Positions 37,789 to 45,755 of a stretch of DNA of 64,000 nt are shown here, piece by piece (within the stretch, counting starts at the first letter, position 1; each line of letters opens with the position of its first letter). This DNA comes from Stenotrophomonas aracearum (GTDB lineage Bacteria > Pseudomonadota > Gammaproteobacteria > Xanthomonadales > Xanthomonadaceae). The stretch covers positions 62,001 to 126,000 of the forward strand of contig NZ_CP115543.1 of assembly GCF_031834615.1 (NCBI RefSeq). Reading direction: 5' to 3'. The notes beneath the pieces are model-generated. The model saw only the letters and a program-made list of their open reading frames with translations. It made no database searches and was not told where the DNA came from. The position numbers and the translations under genes were made by a program.

Positions 37789-38211
37789 TCAGGGGACCTC
37801 TTCCACCGACCAGACGGTGTTGCTGCCGTCCTGGTAGTGAATCAGGGAGATCTCCTCATCGGAGTAGACAAGGGTAGGCACGGCCTCTTCGGAAATCTTG
37901 AGGCGCCACGAGGGGAGCGAGGTTCTGGCGGATGGCTTGCCGGCAGGCAGCGCCCACATGATCTCGTCGACCTTTCCGACCACGACGTGGACGTTGTCGT
38001 TGCGATCATTGACCTGGTAATAGCGGATGCCATCGCGGTCGAAGCGGTAGGCCTTCCAGTTGTCGCTCAGACTCACGTTCGCGGTCGATGGGTGGGGGTG
38101 ACCCAACCCCTGCGCCTCATTGCCATTCCAATCCTGTTGGGCATTTGAGACGGCAGGGGCGATGGTAAGCAGCAACGCAGTGGTGGCCATGACAATTGCT
38201 CGATTTTGCAT
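37789..38211 (-). CDS. Small secreted hypothetical protein
   Basis: The 140-residue product has a clear Sec signal peptide (MQNRAIVMATTALLLTIAPA, cleavage near SNAQ). The mature domain is about 115 residues, acidic and aromatic (WKAYRFDRDGIRYYQVNDRN), ending SVEEVP. No cysteines or known motif are visible in the mature part. ATG at 38211 has GGAG six bases upstream. It converges tightly on the MASE1 gene, with 7 bp between stops. Function unknown. Confidence 0.8.
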   Translation of the reverse strand: MQNRAIVMATTALLLTIAPAVSNAQQDWNGNEAQGLGHPHPSTANVSLSDNWKAYRFDRDGIRYYQVNDRNDNVHVVVGKVDEIMWALPAGKPSARTSLPSWRLKISEEAVPTLVYSDEEISLIHYQDGSNTVWSVEEVP

Positions 38212-38425
38212 GCTGTGCTCCAGCACTGGTGACGGGAAAATCCCGCACGATGCTAGGTAGCAGTGGCATCACAAGCTCTACACAATCTCTGATACGGGCC
38301 CGGAAAGGCCCGGAAGGAATGGACGCATCGATACGTGCGTCCTGCCGGCCGAAAGTCATGCGGGTCGATCACGTCAGCAGGGAAATCGCGTTGTCTAGAA
38401 AGCGAGTTTTTGAGGTTCCAGACGA

Positions 38426-39016
38426 TCAGGCGTCGTCGGTTTCCAGTTCTTTCAGGCGGCGTTCGTACCAGCCGTTGCCTTCGGGTTCGAAGATGGCGGT
38501 ACGGATCATTTCGCCCTGGTAGACGTGCACGGACACGGCGAGCTCGGTGTCGCTGGCGTTGCGGATAGTGTGGTATTCATGCGGCGGGATCAGGCTGCCG
38601 GCACTGCCGCAGCCGCCGACCACGGAAGGCTCGGCCTGGAAGCGGAAACGTTCGCCGTCGCGCTCGAGCAGGGCGTACTGGGTGACTTCCAGCTGGCCCA
38701 GCCACACCCCTTCCACGCACCACAGGCCGCTGTGGTCGTGCAGCGGCGTGCCCTGCCCCGGCGCCCAGCTCATTGCCACGATGCTGTAGCCCAGGGTCGG
38801 GCTGCGGTAGAGCTCGCGGCGGGCGTAGTGGTCGCTGATCGGCTGGTGCACGCACGCCGGCAGCTGGATGCGGCTGTCGGCGATGGCCTCGCACAGTGCG
38901 CCGCGCAGGGTCATGGCGATCTGCTGCGGATCGTCATTCTGGACCGCGTGATCGACGGCGGCGATCAATCGATCGCGTCCATGGAACCGCGGAAAGGCAT
39001 CGCAATGGGCTTGCAT
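38426..39016 (-). CDS. Cysteine dioxygenase-like cupin protein
   Basis: The 196-residue protein has the cupin motif of the cysteine/3-mercaptopropionate dioxygenase family: His93 and His95 in TPLHDHSGLWC, with a distal His in PPHEYHTIRN (146 or 149). Family members use Fe(II) and O2 to oxidise thiols to sulfinic acids. The length and the Cys100 next to the histidines fit bacterial CDOs. The substrate could be cysteine or a mercaptocarboxylate. The annotated ATG has GGAGG unusually close, so the start may need adjustment by a few codons. Confidence 0.87.
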   Translation of the reverse strand: MQAHCDAFPRFHGRDRLIAAVDHAVQNDDPQQIAMTLRGALCEAIADSRIQLPACVHQPISDHYARRELYRSPTLGYSIVAMSWAPGQGTPLHDHSGLWCVEGVWLGQLEVTQYALLERDGERFRFQAEPSVVGGCGSAGSLIPPHEYHTIRNASDTELAVSVHVYQGEMIRTAIFEPEGNGWYERRLKELETDDA

Positions 39017-39166
39017 GCCTCCAGTCTAGGCGATGAACGTTAAGGCGATGTTTGATCTGGATCACGGCAGATCGCCGCACGTTGGCCGGAAAATCAATCG
39101 ATTTCCGTTGTTCGGTAGACTCAGCCTATCGGTATGCCCGGAAAGCGTGCCATTCACGACAACCGC

Positions 39167-39188
39167 GTAGCGACACGCCATGCGTGTC
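39167..39188 (+). repeat. SMAG stem-loop (GACACGC type)
   Basis: GTAGC followed by GACACGC-CAT-GCGTGTC. It is the first of three related stem-loops within 90 bp, downstream of the carboxylesterase gene and upstream of the CDO-like gene. Confidence 0.8.
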
Positions 39189-39213
39189 CCACGGATGGCT
39201 GGCCACGTTCTAC

Positions 39214-39228
39214 ACACGCATGGCGTGT
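39214..39228. repeat. Degenerate SMAG-like stem
   Basis: ACACGC-ATG-GCGTGT, the same palindrome core as its neighbours, but without a GTAG in the right position. It is probably a decayed copy. Confidence 0.6.
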
Positions 39229-39231
39229 TCT

Positions 39232-39254
39232 GGACACGCATGGCGTGTCCCTAC
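39232..39254 (-). repeat. SMAG stem-loop supplying a stop codon
   Basis: On the minus strand it reads GTAG-GGACACGC-CAT-GCGTGTCC. The TAG inside GTAG (39251-39253) is the stop codon of the carboxylesterase gene, so the repeat sets the C-terminus of that protein. Confidence 0.85.
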
Positions 39255-40867
39255 GCGGTGCCGCGTTGGACGAACGGTGCCTGCTGGTACAACCTGCGCT
39301 CCCCACCCCGCGGGTCGTCGACCTGCTTCGACGTGGTGTCGAACACCATCGTCTGCCGCCGCTCCAACCCGTACGTCTCCCACTGCGGCAGGCCGCGATG
39401 GTTCGGGTTCCCGGTGCGGGCAAACGCCAGCAGCGCCTCGCTCATCACATCGGCCATGCGCTGCGCATCGGCCCCCTCCCCGGTGCGCGAGCCTTCCGCT
39501 CGCGTGTTATCGAACACCAGCGGGATATCCAGCGTATGGAAGGCGCCTAGTTTCCCGCCGTCCAGTGGTGATCCCCAGTCCAGCTGGTAGGCCCAGGTCG
39601 GTGCCCCCTGCCGGGCCCGCGCCTCCAGTTCCTCCACCGCGCCGCGCCAGGAACGCCCGGCCGTGGTGGCGGCAAAGAACACTTCCGACGGCGTGTAGTG
39701 CGGATACAGGCGCCGATATTCGGCGATCACCACCGAAGGCAGCAGGTCCACGAACTGCTCCTTTTCCAGCTTCGCCGGCAGCGTTTCCCAGCTCAGCGCG
39801 AAGTTGGCCGGATCGTTGCCGAGGAAGGCGCGGGTTTCGTCATGGGTGTTGCCGATCACCATCGGAATTTGTGCGGACTGCGCCGGCGCCTGTGGCCAGA
39901 ACGGGTGCACCGGCAGGCTGCCGCCGTCCACCACCGGGCCGAAGTACAGCGAGGTGCTCTCCACCCGCGAGGGATCACGCGCGCGGGTGGCGGCCAGCAG
40001 GGCGTCGGCCGGGAGGGCCAGCAGCGCGTCCACGTCGCGCGCGCCCACCGCGTCCATCGCAATGCGTGCGCGCTGGGTGGCGGCCCGCGGCCCGGCGGCG
40101 GTGACCTGCTGGCCGCTCATCGTCCACGCGCGCTGGAACAGGCCGCGCGCGGCCGGCATGGCCATCAGCGTGGCGATCTTGGCGCCGCCGCCGGACTGGC
40201 CGAACACAGTGATGTTGTTGGGGTCGCCACCGAATTCGGCGGCATGTTCGCGAACCCACTGCAGCGCCTGGATCAGGTCGAGCTGGCCGACATTGCCCGA
40301 ATCGACGAAGCGCGCGTCGCCCAGCTGCGCCAGATACAGGTAGCCGAACACGTTGAGCCGATGGTTCACCGTGACCACCACCACGTCGCCACGCCGGCAC
40401 AGCGCGCTGCCGTCGTACTGCGGGTCGCTGCCCGATCCGTTGTTGTAGGCGCCACCGTGGATGTAGAACAGGATCGGGCGCGGTTTGCCATCGCGCAGCG
40501 CCGGGGTCCACACGTTGAGGTACAGGCAGTCTTCGCTGCCAGGGCCGTCGTCCTTGCTGCCCTGTGGCGCGGCAGGCCCGTAGGCCAGCGCGTCGCGCAC
40601 GCCGCGCCATGGCAGCTCCTGCAGCGCCGGCTGAAAGCGGCGGGTGGCGGTGTCGGCGCCGTAGGGCACGCCCCGGAAGCTGTGCACGCCCTGCATGTAA
40701 CGACCCCGCAAGCGCCCACTGCGGACCTTGGCCAGTGAATCGGAAGCGGCGCCGGCAGGTGCGTTGGCCAACGCAGCGGCCATCGGCGACGAACCGGCCG
40801 CCAGCATCAGCGCGTAACGCGCGCTGTCGCGCAGGAAACGGCGGCGCTGCAGGTCGGCCGGACTCAT
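39251..40867 (-). CDS. Type-B carboxylesterase, Tat-like signal
   Basis: The 538-residue carboxylesterase/lipase-family enzyme begins with a Tat-like signal (RRRFLRDSARYALMLAAG), implying periplasmic folding. Family features are EDCLYLNVWTP, the oxyanion HGGAYNNGS, and the nucleophile Ser225 in GQSGGGAK (usually GESAGG, so Gln and Gly replace Glu and Ala). The His-containing end lies near the C-terminus. It should cleave esters, perhaps acyl or methyl groups on the polymer used by this locus. ATG overlaps the stop of the preceding hydrolase gene (ATGA). The stop lies in a SMAG repeat. Confidence 0.9.
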   Translation of the reverse strand: MSPADLQRRRFLRDSARYALMLAAGSSPMAAALANAPAGAASDSLAKVRSGRLRGRYMQGVHSFRGVPYGADTATRRFQPALQELPWRGVRDALAYGPAAPQGSKDDGPGSEDCLYLNVWTPALRDGKPRPILFYIHGGAYNNGSGSDPQYDGSALCRRGDVVVVTVNHRLNVFGYLYLAQLGDARFVDSGNVGQLDLIQALQWVREHAAEFGGDPNNITVFGQSGGGAKIATLMAMPAARGLFQRAWTMSGQQVTAAGPRAATQRARIAMDAVGARDVDALLALPADALLAATRARDPSRVESTSLYFGPVVDGGSLPVHPFWPQAPAQSAQIPMVIGNTHDETRAFLGNDPANFALSWETLPAKLEKEQFVDLLPSVVIAEYRRLYPHYTPSEVFFAATTAGRSWRGAVEELEARARQGAPTWAYQLDWGSPLDGGKLGAFHTLDIPLVFDNTRAEGSRTGEGADAQRMADVMSEALLAFARTGNPNHRGLPQWETYGLERRQTMVFDTTSKQVDDPRGGERRLYQQAPFVQRGTA

Positions 40868-41865
40868 GGCGTGCCCTCCCCGCCCTGCGCCTGCATCCAG
40901 CGCAGCGCGAGCGTGGGCCATTGCGTGGTGGTCAGCGCGGCGGGAATGCGCACGCCGAAGCCATGGCCGCCGTGCGCGAACAGATGCATTTCACTGGGCA
41001 CGCCCGCGTCGATCAGCGCCTGGTAGTACAGCAGGCTGTTCTGCACCGGCACCACGCTGTCGTCCTGCGCGTGCACCAGGAAGGTAGGCGGTGTCTGCGC
41101 GGTAACCTGGGACTGCTGGGAGAACTGCCTTTCCAGCGCGGCACTGGGCCGTTCGCCGAGCAGGCGGGAGCGCGAACCCGTGTGCGCATGCGCGCCCATG
41201 TCGATCACCGGGTACAGAAGCAGGGCGAAGTCCGGGCGCGCGCTGACCGCGTCCACGGCGTCACCGATGCCCGGGAGCGCGGTGGCGAATCCGGTGCTCA
41301 ACCGCGCGGCCACGTGGCCGCCGGCGGAGAAGCCCATCACCCCGATCCGGTGCGGGTCCAGCTGCCACCGGCGCGCATTGCTGCGGATCAGGCGCAGGGC
41401 GCGCTGGGCGTCAGCCAGCGCCGCCTGGCGGTCATCACGGCCGGTCGGCAGGCGGTACCGCAGCACGAACAGGGTCACTCCGCCCTGCTCCACGAAGGCC
41501 GGCACCAGCGCAGTGCCTTCCTTGTCCAGCACGATGCGCTGGTAGCCACCGCCGGGAATGACCAGCAGCCCGCTGCCGTTGGGCCGGGCCGGGCGATAGG
41601 CCACCAGGTAAGGCGCACTGACGCTGTCGATGTAGCGGTCCGGAAGCGCGCTGTTGTCGCTGCGTTCGACGACGTTCGGCGCGCTGGCCGCACGCGGTTC
41701 ACCCGGGACCTGACTGGCCGGCCACAGGTCGATGCGGTCTGGCGCGCCGGGAGCGGGCTCGGTCTGCGGCACTGGCCGTTCGGCCGCATCGGCCGGCAGC
41801 GGGACAGAGGCGAGGGCGGAAAGCAGGCAGCCCGCCAGCAGGGGCATCAACACGAGACAGCGCAT
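40864..41865 (-). CDS. Secreted alpha/beta hydrolase, acetylesterase-like
   Basis: The 333-residue protein has a lipoprotein-type signal (MRCLVLMPLLAGC, lipobox cysteine 13). The fold is alpha/beta hydrolase of the BD-FAE/acetyl-xylan-esterase group: oxyanion IPGGGYQRIV, nucleophile in GFSAGGHVAAR, acidic residue in HAQDDSVVPV and the catalytic His in FAHGGHGFG. It likely removes acetyl groups from sugars in the periplasm. ATG at 41865 has AAGGA upstream; translation is coupled to the carboxylesterase. It is divergent from the hydratase-TRAP operon across a region carrying the AATGACACCG operator. Confidence 0.9.
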   Translation of the reverse strand: MRCLVLMPLLAGCLLSALASVPLPADAAERPVPQTEPAPGAPDRIDLWPASQVPGEPRAASAPNVVERSDNSALPDRYIDSVSAPYLVAYRPARPNGSGLLVIPGGGYQRIVLDKEGTALVPAFVEQGGVTLFVLRYRLPTGRDDRQAALADAQRALRLIRSNARRWQLDPHRIGVMGFSAGGHVAARLSTGFATALPGIGDAVDAVSARPDFALLLYPVIDMGAHAHTGSRSRLLGERPSAALERQFSQQSQVTAQTPPTFLVHAQDDSVVPVQNSLLYYQALIDAGVPSEMHLFAHGGHGFGVRIPAALTTTQWPTLALRWMQAQGGEGTP

Positions 41866-41930
41866 CCGGGGATCCTTGGTATGGGAAACGACCGCGTGCC
41901 GGGCGCTGGCAGCTTCTGATGCGCTGCACA

Positions 41931-41959
41931 TTGCCAATGACACCGGTTTACCATATACA
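41931..41959 (+). promoter_or_regulatory. Promoter and operator of the hydratase-TRAP operon
   Basis: A TTGCCA -35 (41931-41936) and TATACA -10 (41954-41959) are separated by exactly 17 bp. The shared operator AATGACACCGGTTTACC starts at 41936 and fills the spacer, an arrangement suited to repression. The same region may control the divergent esterases. Confidence 0.6.
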
Positions 41960-42011
41960 GCTCATCCAAGCACTGTCGATGGGCAGTGCAACAAAACAAC
42001 GGGAGACCCGC

Positions 42012-42833
42012 TTGAGCAACGATCAGGGCAAACAGGATCTGCCAGAACAGGGATTGGGCGACATCGCCCAGGCGTTCGTTTCGGCCCGCCAGCAGGGCCG
42101 GTCACTGCCGGATTTCCCGGGAACCATCCCGGACGACCTGGTCACCGCCTACCAGGTGCAGGACCACGCCATTGCGCTGTGGGACGCCGGGGTCGTGGGC
42201 TGGAAGGTCGGCTACATCGCCGCCGAGCGCCGCGATGCCTCCGGGGACGACCGCCTGCTGGGCCCGATCTTCTCCAATCGGCTCTGGAATGCTACCGGTG
42301 GAACAACCGACATTCCGGTGTTCGTGGGCGGCTTCGGCGCGGTCGAGGCTGAGTACGTGTTCCAGCTGACCGAGGACGCCCCCGCGGACAAGCTGCACTG
42401 GACCCCGGAAGAGGCCGAAGCTCAGCCGGCGCGGCTGTTCATCGGCGTGGAAGTGGCCAGCAGCCCGCTGGCCACGATCAACAAGCTTGGGCCGCTCGTG
42501 GTGGTCTCGGACTTCGGCAACAACAACGGCCTGGTGCTGGGCCCGGAGATTCCGGACTGGACAACGCTGGACGATGCCGACCTGCGTGCGGAAACCCGCA
42601 TTGACGGCGAAGTGGTGGGTACCGGCGGCGCCACCCTGCTGCCTGGCGGCCTGCGCACCGCATTCGCCTTCGCCCTGGGCCGCTCTGCCCAGCGTGGTCG
42701 TCCGCTGAAGGCCGGCGATCTGATCGCCAGTGGCAATGCCACCGGTATCCATGACATCGCCGTAGGCCAACAGGCACTGATCCGTTTCGCCGGTTACGGC
42801 GACATTACCTGCAGGGCCATCGCCGCCGGGTAA
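42012..42833 (+). CDS. 2-keto-4-pentenoate hydratase/FAH-family enzyme
   Basis: The 273-residue MhpD/fumarylacetoacetase-fold protein has a metal-binding glutamate pair near GAVEAEYVFQLTE and the family region KVGYIAAERRDASGDD at the entrance. Members hydrate or cleave 2-keto acids with Mg2+. Here it heads a TRAP transporter operon under the uronate operator, so it may act on a keto-deoxy sugar acid. The best start is TTG at 42012, with GGAG seven bases upstream; an in-frame ATG at 41979 lacks a ribosome site. Confidence 0.88.
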   Translation: MSNDQGKQDLPEQGLGDIAQAFVSARQQGRSLPDFPGTIPDDLVTAYQVQDHAIALWDAGVVGWKVGYIAAERRDASGDDRLLGPIFSNRLWNATGGTTDIPVFVGGFGAVEAEYVFQLTEDAPADKLHWTPEEAEAQPARLFIGVEVASSPLATINKLGPLVVVSDFGNNNGLVLGPEIPDWTTLDDADLRAETRIDGEVVGTGGATLLPGGLRTAFAFALGRSAQRGRPLKAGDLIASGNATGIHDIAVGQQALIRFAGYGDITCRAIAAG

Positions 42834-42870
42834 CCGGTCGGCCATGGCGAGTACGCTTGGGAGGGCGCAG

Positions 42871-43875
42871 ATGATTACTCGCAGAAAGTTCCTTGCCACC
42901 AGCGTGGGCGCGCTCAGCGTGCCCCTGCTGTCGGCGGGGTGTTCACGTTCCAGCGCCGCGCCCGGTGGCGCGCGCCTGCTGACGGCCACGGATGTGCATG
43001 TGGCCGACTACCCCACCGTGACCGCGGTGAAGTGGATCGGCCAGCAGCTCGAAGAAAAAACCGGCGGCCGGCTGAAGCTGCGCCAGTACCACTCCGGCCA
43101 GCTGGGCCGCGAGTCCGAAGCAATCGACATGGCGCGCTTCGGCGTCATCGACATCACCCGCGTGTACGCCGGAGCGCTCAACAATGCGTTCCCGCTGACC
43201 CAGGCGCTGTGCCTGCCGTACGTGTTCGAGTCGGTGGCGCACATGCGTCGCGCACTCGATGGCGGCATCGCCGACGACGTGCTGCGCGGCCTTGAAAGTC
43301 GCGGCCTGGTGGGCCTGGCCATCTACGATTCCGGCGCACGCTGCTTCTACAACACCAAGCATCCGATCGTGGAACCGAAGGACCTGCACGGCCTGAAGCT
43401 GCGCGTGGCCTCGTCGGACATCTTCATCCAGCTGATGCGCCTGCTCGGTGCCAACCCGACCCCGATGTCGCTGGGCGACACCTTCTCGGGCATGGAAACG
43501 CACATGATCGACGGTGCGGAAAACAACATGCGCAGCTTCCATTCCAGCCGCCATTTCGAAGCGGCGCGCTACTGGTCGCAGAGCGATCACTCCTATGCGC
43601 CGGACGTGCTGCTGATGTCGCGCCGCACCTTCGAGGAACTCAGCCCGGCCGACCGCCAGCTGCTGCTGCAGACCGCGCGCGAATCGGTGGGCGTGATGCG
43701 CCAGCAGTGGGATGCTTCGGAAAGCACCGCGCGCCAGGCCGTGGCCGACTTCGGCATCCAGTTCAACGAGGTCGACATGCCGGCCTTCCGCAAGGCCGCC
43801 GACCCGTTGCTGCAGCAGTACCTGCAGCGGCCGGAACTGGCCGCGCTCACCCGTCGCATCCGCGACTTCGCCTGA
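42871..43875 (+). CDS. TRAP transporter substrate-binding protein (DctP family)
   Basis: The 334-residue periplasmic solute receptor begins MITRRKFLATSVGALSVPLLSAGC, combining a twin-arginine motif with a lipobox (Cys24), so it is probably a Tat-exported lipoprotein. The mature part shows the DctP fold, including GVIDITRVYAGALNNAFP, DLHGLKLRVASSDIF (the conserved Arg binds carboxylates) and SGMETHMIDGAENN. Sugar-acid binding fits the neighbouring KduI/KduD genes. ATG has GGGAGG upstream, 38 bp after the hydratase stop. Confidence 0.94.
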   Translation: MITRRKFLATSVGALSVPLLSAGCSRSSAAPGGARLLTATDVHVADYPTVTAVKWIGQQLEEKTGGRLKLRQYHSGQLGRESEAIDMARFGVIDITRVYAGALNNAFPLTQALCLPYVFESVAHMRRALDGGIADDVLRGLESRGLVGLAIYDSGARCFYNTKHPIVEPKDLHGLKLRVASSDIFIQLMRLLGANPTPMSLGDTFSGMETHMIDGAENNMRSFHSSRHFEAARYWSQSDHSYAPDVLLMSRRTFEELSPADRQLLLQTARESVGVMRQQWDASESTARQAVADFGIQFNEVDMPAFRKAADPLLQQYLQRPELAALTRRIRDFA

Positions 43876-43886
43876 GGACCAACGCG

Positions 43887-44423
43887 ATGTCAGAGACGAC
43901 TTCCGGAATCATCGCCGACGTTCGCTCGGCGCCCCAGCGTGCGCTGGACCTGATTGCCGACATCACCATCCATATCGCCGTGCTGGCGCTGCTCGGGCTG
44001 GTGGTGGTGCAGGGCTGGCAGGTGTTCGCGCGCTATGTGATCAACGATTCGCCGAGCTGGACCGAGCCGGTCACCCTGCTGCTGCTGGCCACGGCGATGA
44101 GCCTGGGCGCGGCCACCGGTGTGCATACCCGCCGCCACTTCGGCTTCTACCTGCTGGCCGCGCACATGCAACCGGGCCTGCGCCGCGCGGTGGACGTGTT
44201 CGGTTCGCTGGTGGTGGCGGTGCTGGGCGTGGTGATTGCCTGGTGGGCCGGGGTGCTGCTGATGGACGGGCTGGACATCAAGGCCGCCGGCGCCAACCTG
44301 CCACAGAGCATCAACTACCTGCCGCTGTGCATCGGCGGCGCGCTGATGGCGCTGTTCGCGGTGAACCAGATGGTGCAGACCGTGCAACCGGCTGCTGTCG
44401 CAGAAGCAGAGGGAGACCGCTGA
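43887..44423 (+). CDS. TRAP transporter small permease (DctQ family)
   Basis: The 178-residue protein has four hydrophobic helices with the family segment YVINDSPSWTEPVTLLLLAT and the basic TRRHFGF loop. It pairs with the large permease encoded four bases downstream. ATG has GAGGA upstream, and the gene lies 11 bp after the solute receptor. All three TRAP genes are in transcription order P, Q, M. Confidence 0.93.
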   Translation: MSETTSGIIADVRSAPQRALDLIADITIHIAVLALLGLVVVQGWQVFARYVINDSPSWTEPVTLLLLATAMSLGAATGVHTRRHFGFYLLAAHMQPGLRRAVDVFGSLVVAVLGVVIAWWAGVLLMDGLDIKAAGANLPQSINYLPLCIGGALMALFAVNQMVQTVQPAAVAEAEGDR

Positions 44424-44426
44424 GTC

Positions 44427-45710
44427 ATGGGTATTACGATTCTTTTCACTGTATTTGCGGTGCTTCTCCTGCTCGGCGTGCCGGTGGCGTATGCGCTCGC
44501 GGCGGCGGCCCTGGCTACGCTGTGGTACCTGGACCTGCCCACGCTGGTGCTGGTGCAGCAGATCTCGGCCGGTACCGGCTCAGCGTCGTTGATCGCCATT
44601 CCGTTGTTCATCTTCGCCGGCGAAATCATGATGCGCGGCGGCATCTCCGAGCGCCTGATCGCGCTGGCCTCGTCGCTGGTCGGGCGCCTGCGCGGCGGCC
44701 TGGGCCAGGTCTCGATCCTGTCCTCGCTGTTCTTCGGCGGTGTGTCCGGCTCGGCGATTGCCGACGTGTCGGCGGTCGGCGGCACGATGATTCCGCAGAT
44801 GGTCAAGCGCGGCTATGACCGCGACTTCGCGGTTAATGTGAGCATCACCGCCGCGCTGGTGGCGCTGCTGGTGCCGCCGTCGCACAACCTGATCCTGTTC
44901 TCGGCCGCCGCCGGTGGCGGGCTGTCCATCGCCGACCTGTTCGCGGCGGGCATCGTGCCGGCGCTGCTGATGACGGTGACGCTGATGGTCACCGGGTACA
45001 TGGTGGCGCGCCGACGCGGCTACGGGGTGGAAGTGTTCCCGGGCTGGCGCGCGGTGCTGCTGCGCATGGTCTCCGCCCTGCCCGGCCTGGGCCTGGTGGC
45101 GCTGATCTTCATCGGTATCCGCGCCGGCATCTTCACCGCGGTGGAGAGCGCGGCCATCGCCGTGGTGTACGCGCTGCTGGTGACCACCGTGCTGTACCGC
45201 CAGCTCAACTGGCGCGAGTTCATGGCTACGGTCACCCATGCGGCACGCAGCACCGGCGTGATCCTGTTCGTGATTGCCACCGCGGCCGTGTTCGGCTGGC
45301 TGCTGGCCTACCTGCAGGTGCCGGCGGCGGCGGTGGAGTTCCTGCAGTCGTTCGCGCACAGCAAGTTCATGGTGTTGCTGATGATCGTGGTGATGTTGTT
45401 GCTGCTCGGCACCTTCATGGACCTGGCACCCATGATCCTGATCTGCACGCCGATTTTCCTGCCGGTGGCCAAGGCCTACGGGATCGATCCGATCCACTTC
45501 GGCCTCGTATTGGTGCTGACCGGTGGCCTCGGGCTGGTCACCCCGCCGGTGGGCTCGGTGCTGTTCATCGGCACCGCCATCGGCAAGATCAGCGTAGGCG
45601 AAAGCATGCGCTCGATCTGGCCGTTCTGGTTCGCCGCGGTGGCCGTGCTGCTGATCGTGACCTTCTTCCCGCAGCTGTCGCTGTGGTTGCCGGCGCTGCT
45701 GCGCGCCTGA
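44427..45710 (+). CDS. TRAP transporter large permease (DctM family)
   Basis: The 427-residue permease has about twelve membrane segments. It includes the DctM signatures GGVSGSAIADVSAVGGTMIP and LVTPPVGSVLFIG. It carries the sodium-coupled transport pathway that moves the substrate delivered by the P subunit. It starts three bases after the Q stop. A stem-loop with a UUCG loop lies directly after its stop, before the GH43 gene. Confidence 0.95.
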   Translation: MGITILFTVFAVLLLLGVPVAYALAAAALATLWYLDLPTLVLVQQISAGTGSASLIAIPLFIFAGEIMMRGGISERLIALASSLVGRLRGGLGQVSILSSLFFGGVSGSAIADVSAVGGTMIPQMVKRGYDRDFAVNVSITAALVALLVPPSHNLILFSAAAGGGLSIADLFAAGIVPALLMTVTLMVTGYMVARRRGYGVEVFPGWRAVLLRMVSALPGLGLVALIFIGIRAGIFTAVESAAIAVVYALLVTTVLYRQLNWREFMATVTHAARSTGVILFVIATAAVFGWLLAYLQVPAAAVEFLQSFAHSKFMVLLMIVVMLLLLGTFMDLAPMILICTPIFLPVAKAYGIDPIHFGLVLVLTGGLGLVTPPVGSVLFIGTAIGKISVGESMRSIWPFWFAAVAVLLIVTFFPQLSLWLPALLRA

Positions 45711-45714
45711 TTGT

Positions 45715-45734
45715 GTGGCGGCTTCGGCCGCCAC
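45715..45734 (+). other. Intergenic UUCG hairpin after the TRAP genes
   Basis: GTGGCGGC-TTCG-GCCGCCAC, an 8-bp perfect stem with an exceptionally stable UUCG loop. No U-run follows. It probably protects the upstream mRNA and lowers expression of GH43 relative to the transporter. Confidence 0.6.
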
Positions 45735-45755
45735 GCTGTTGATGGAGAAACACCC

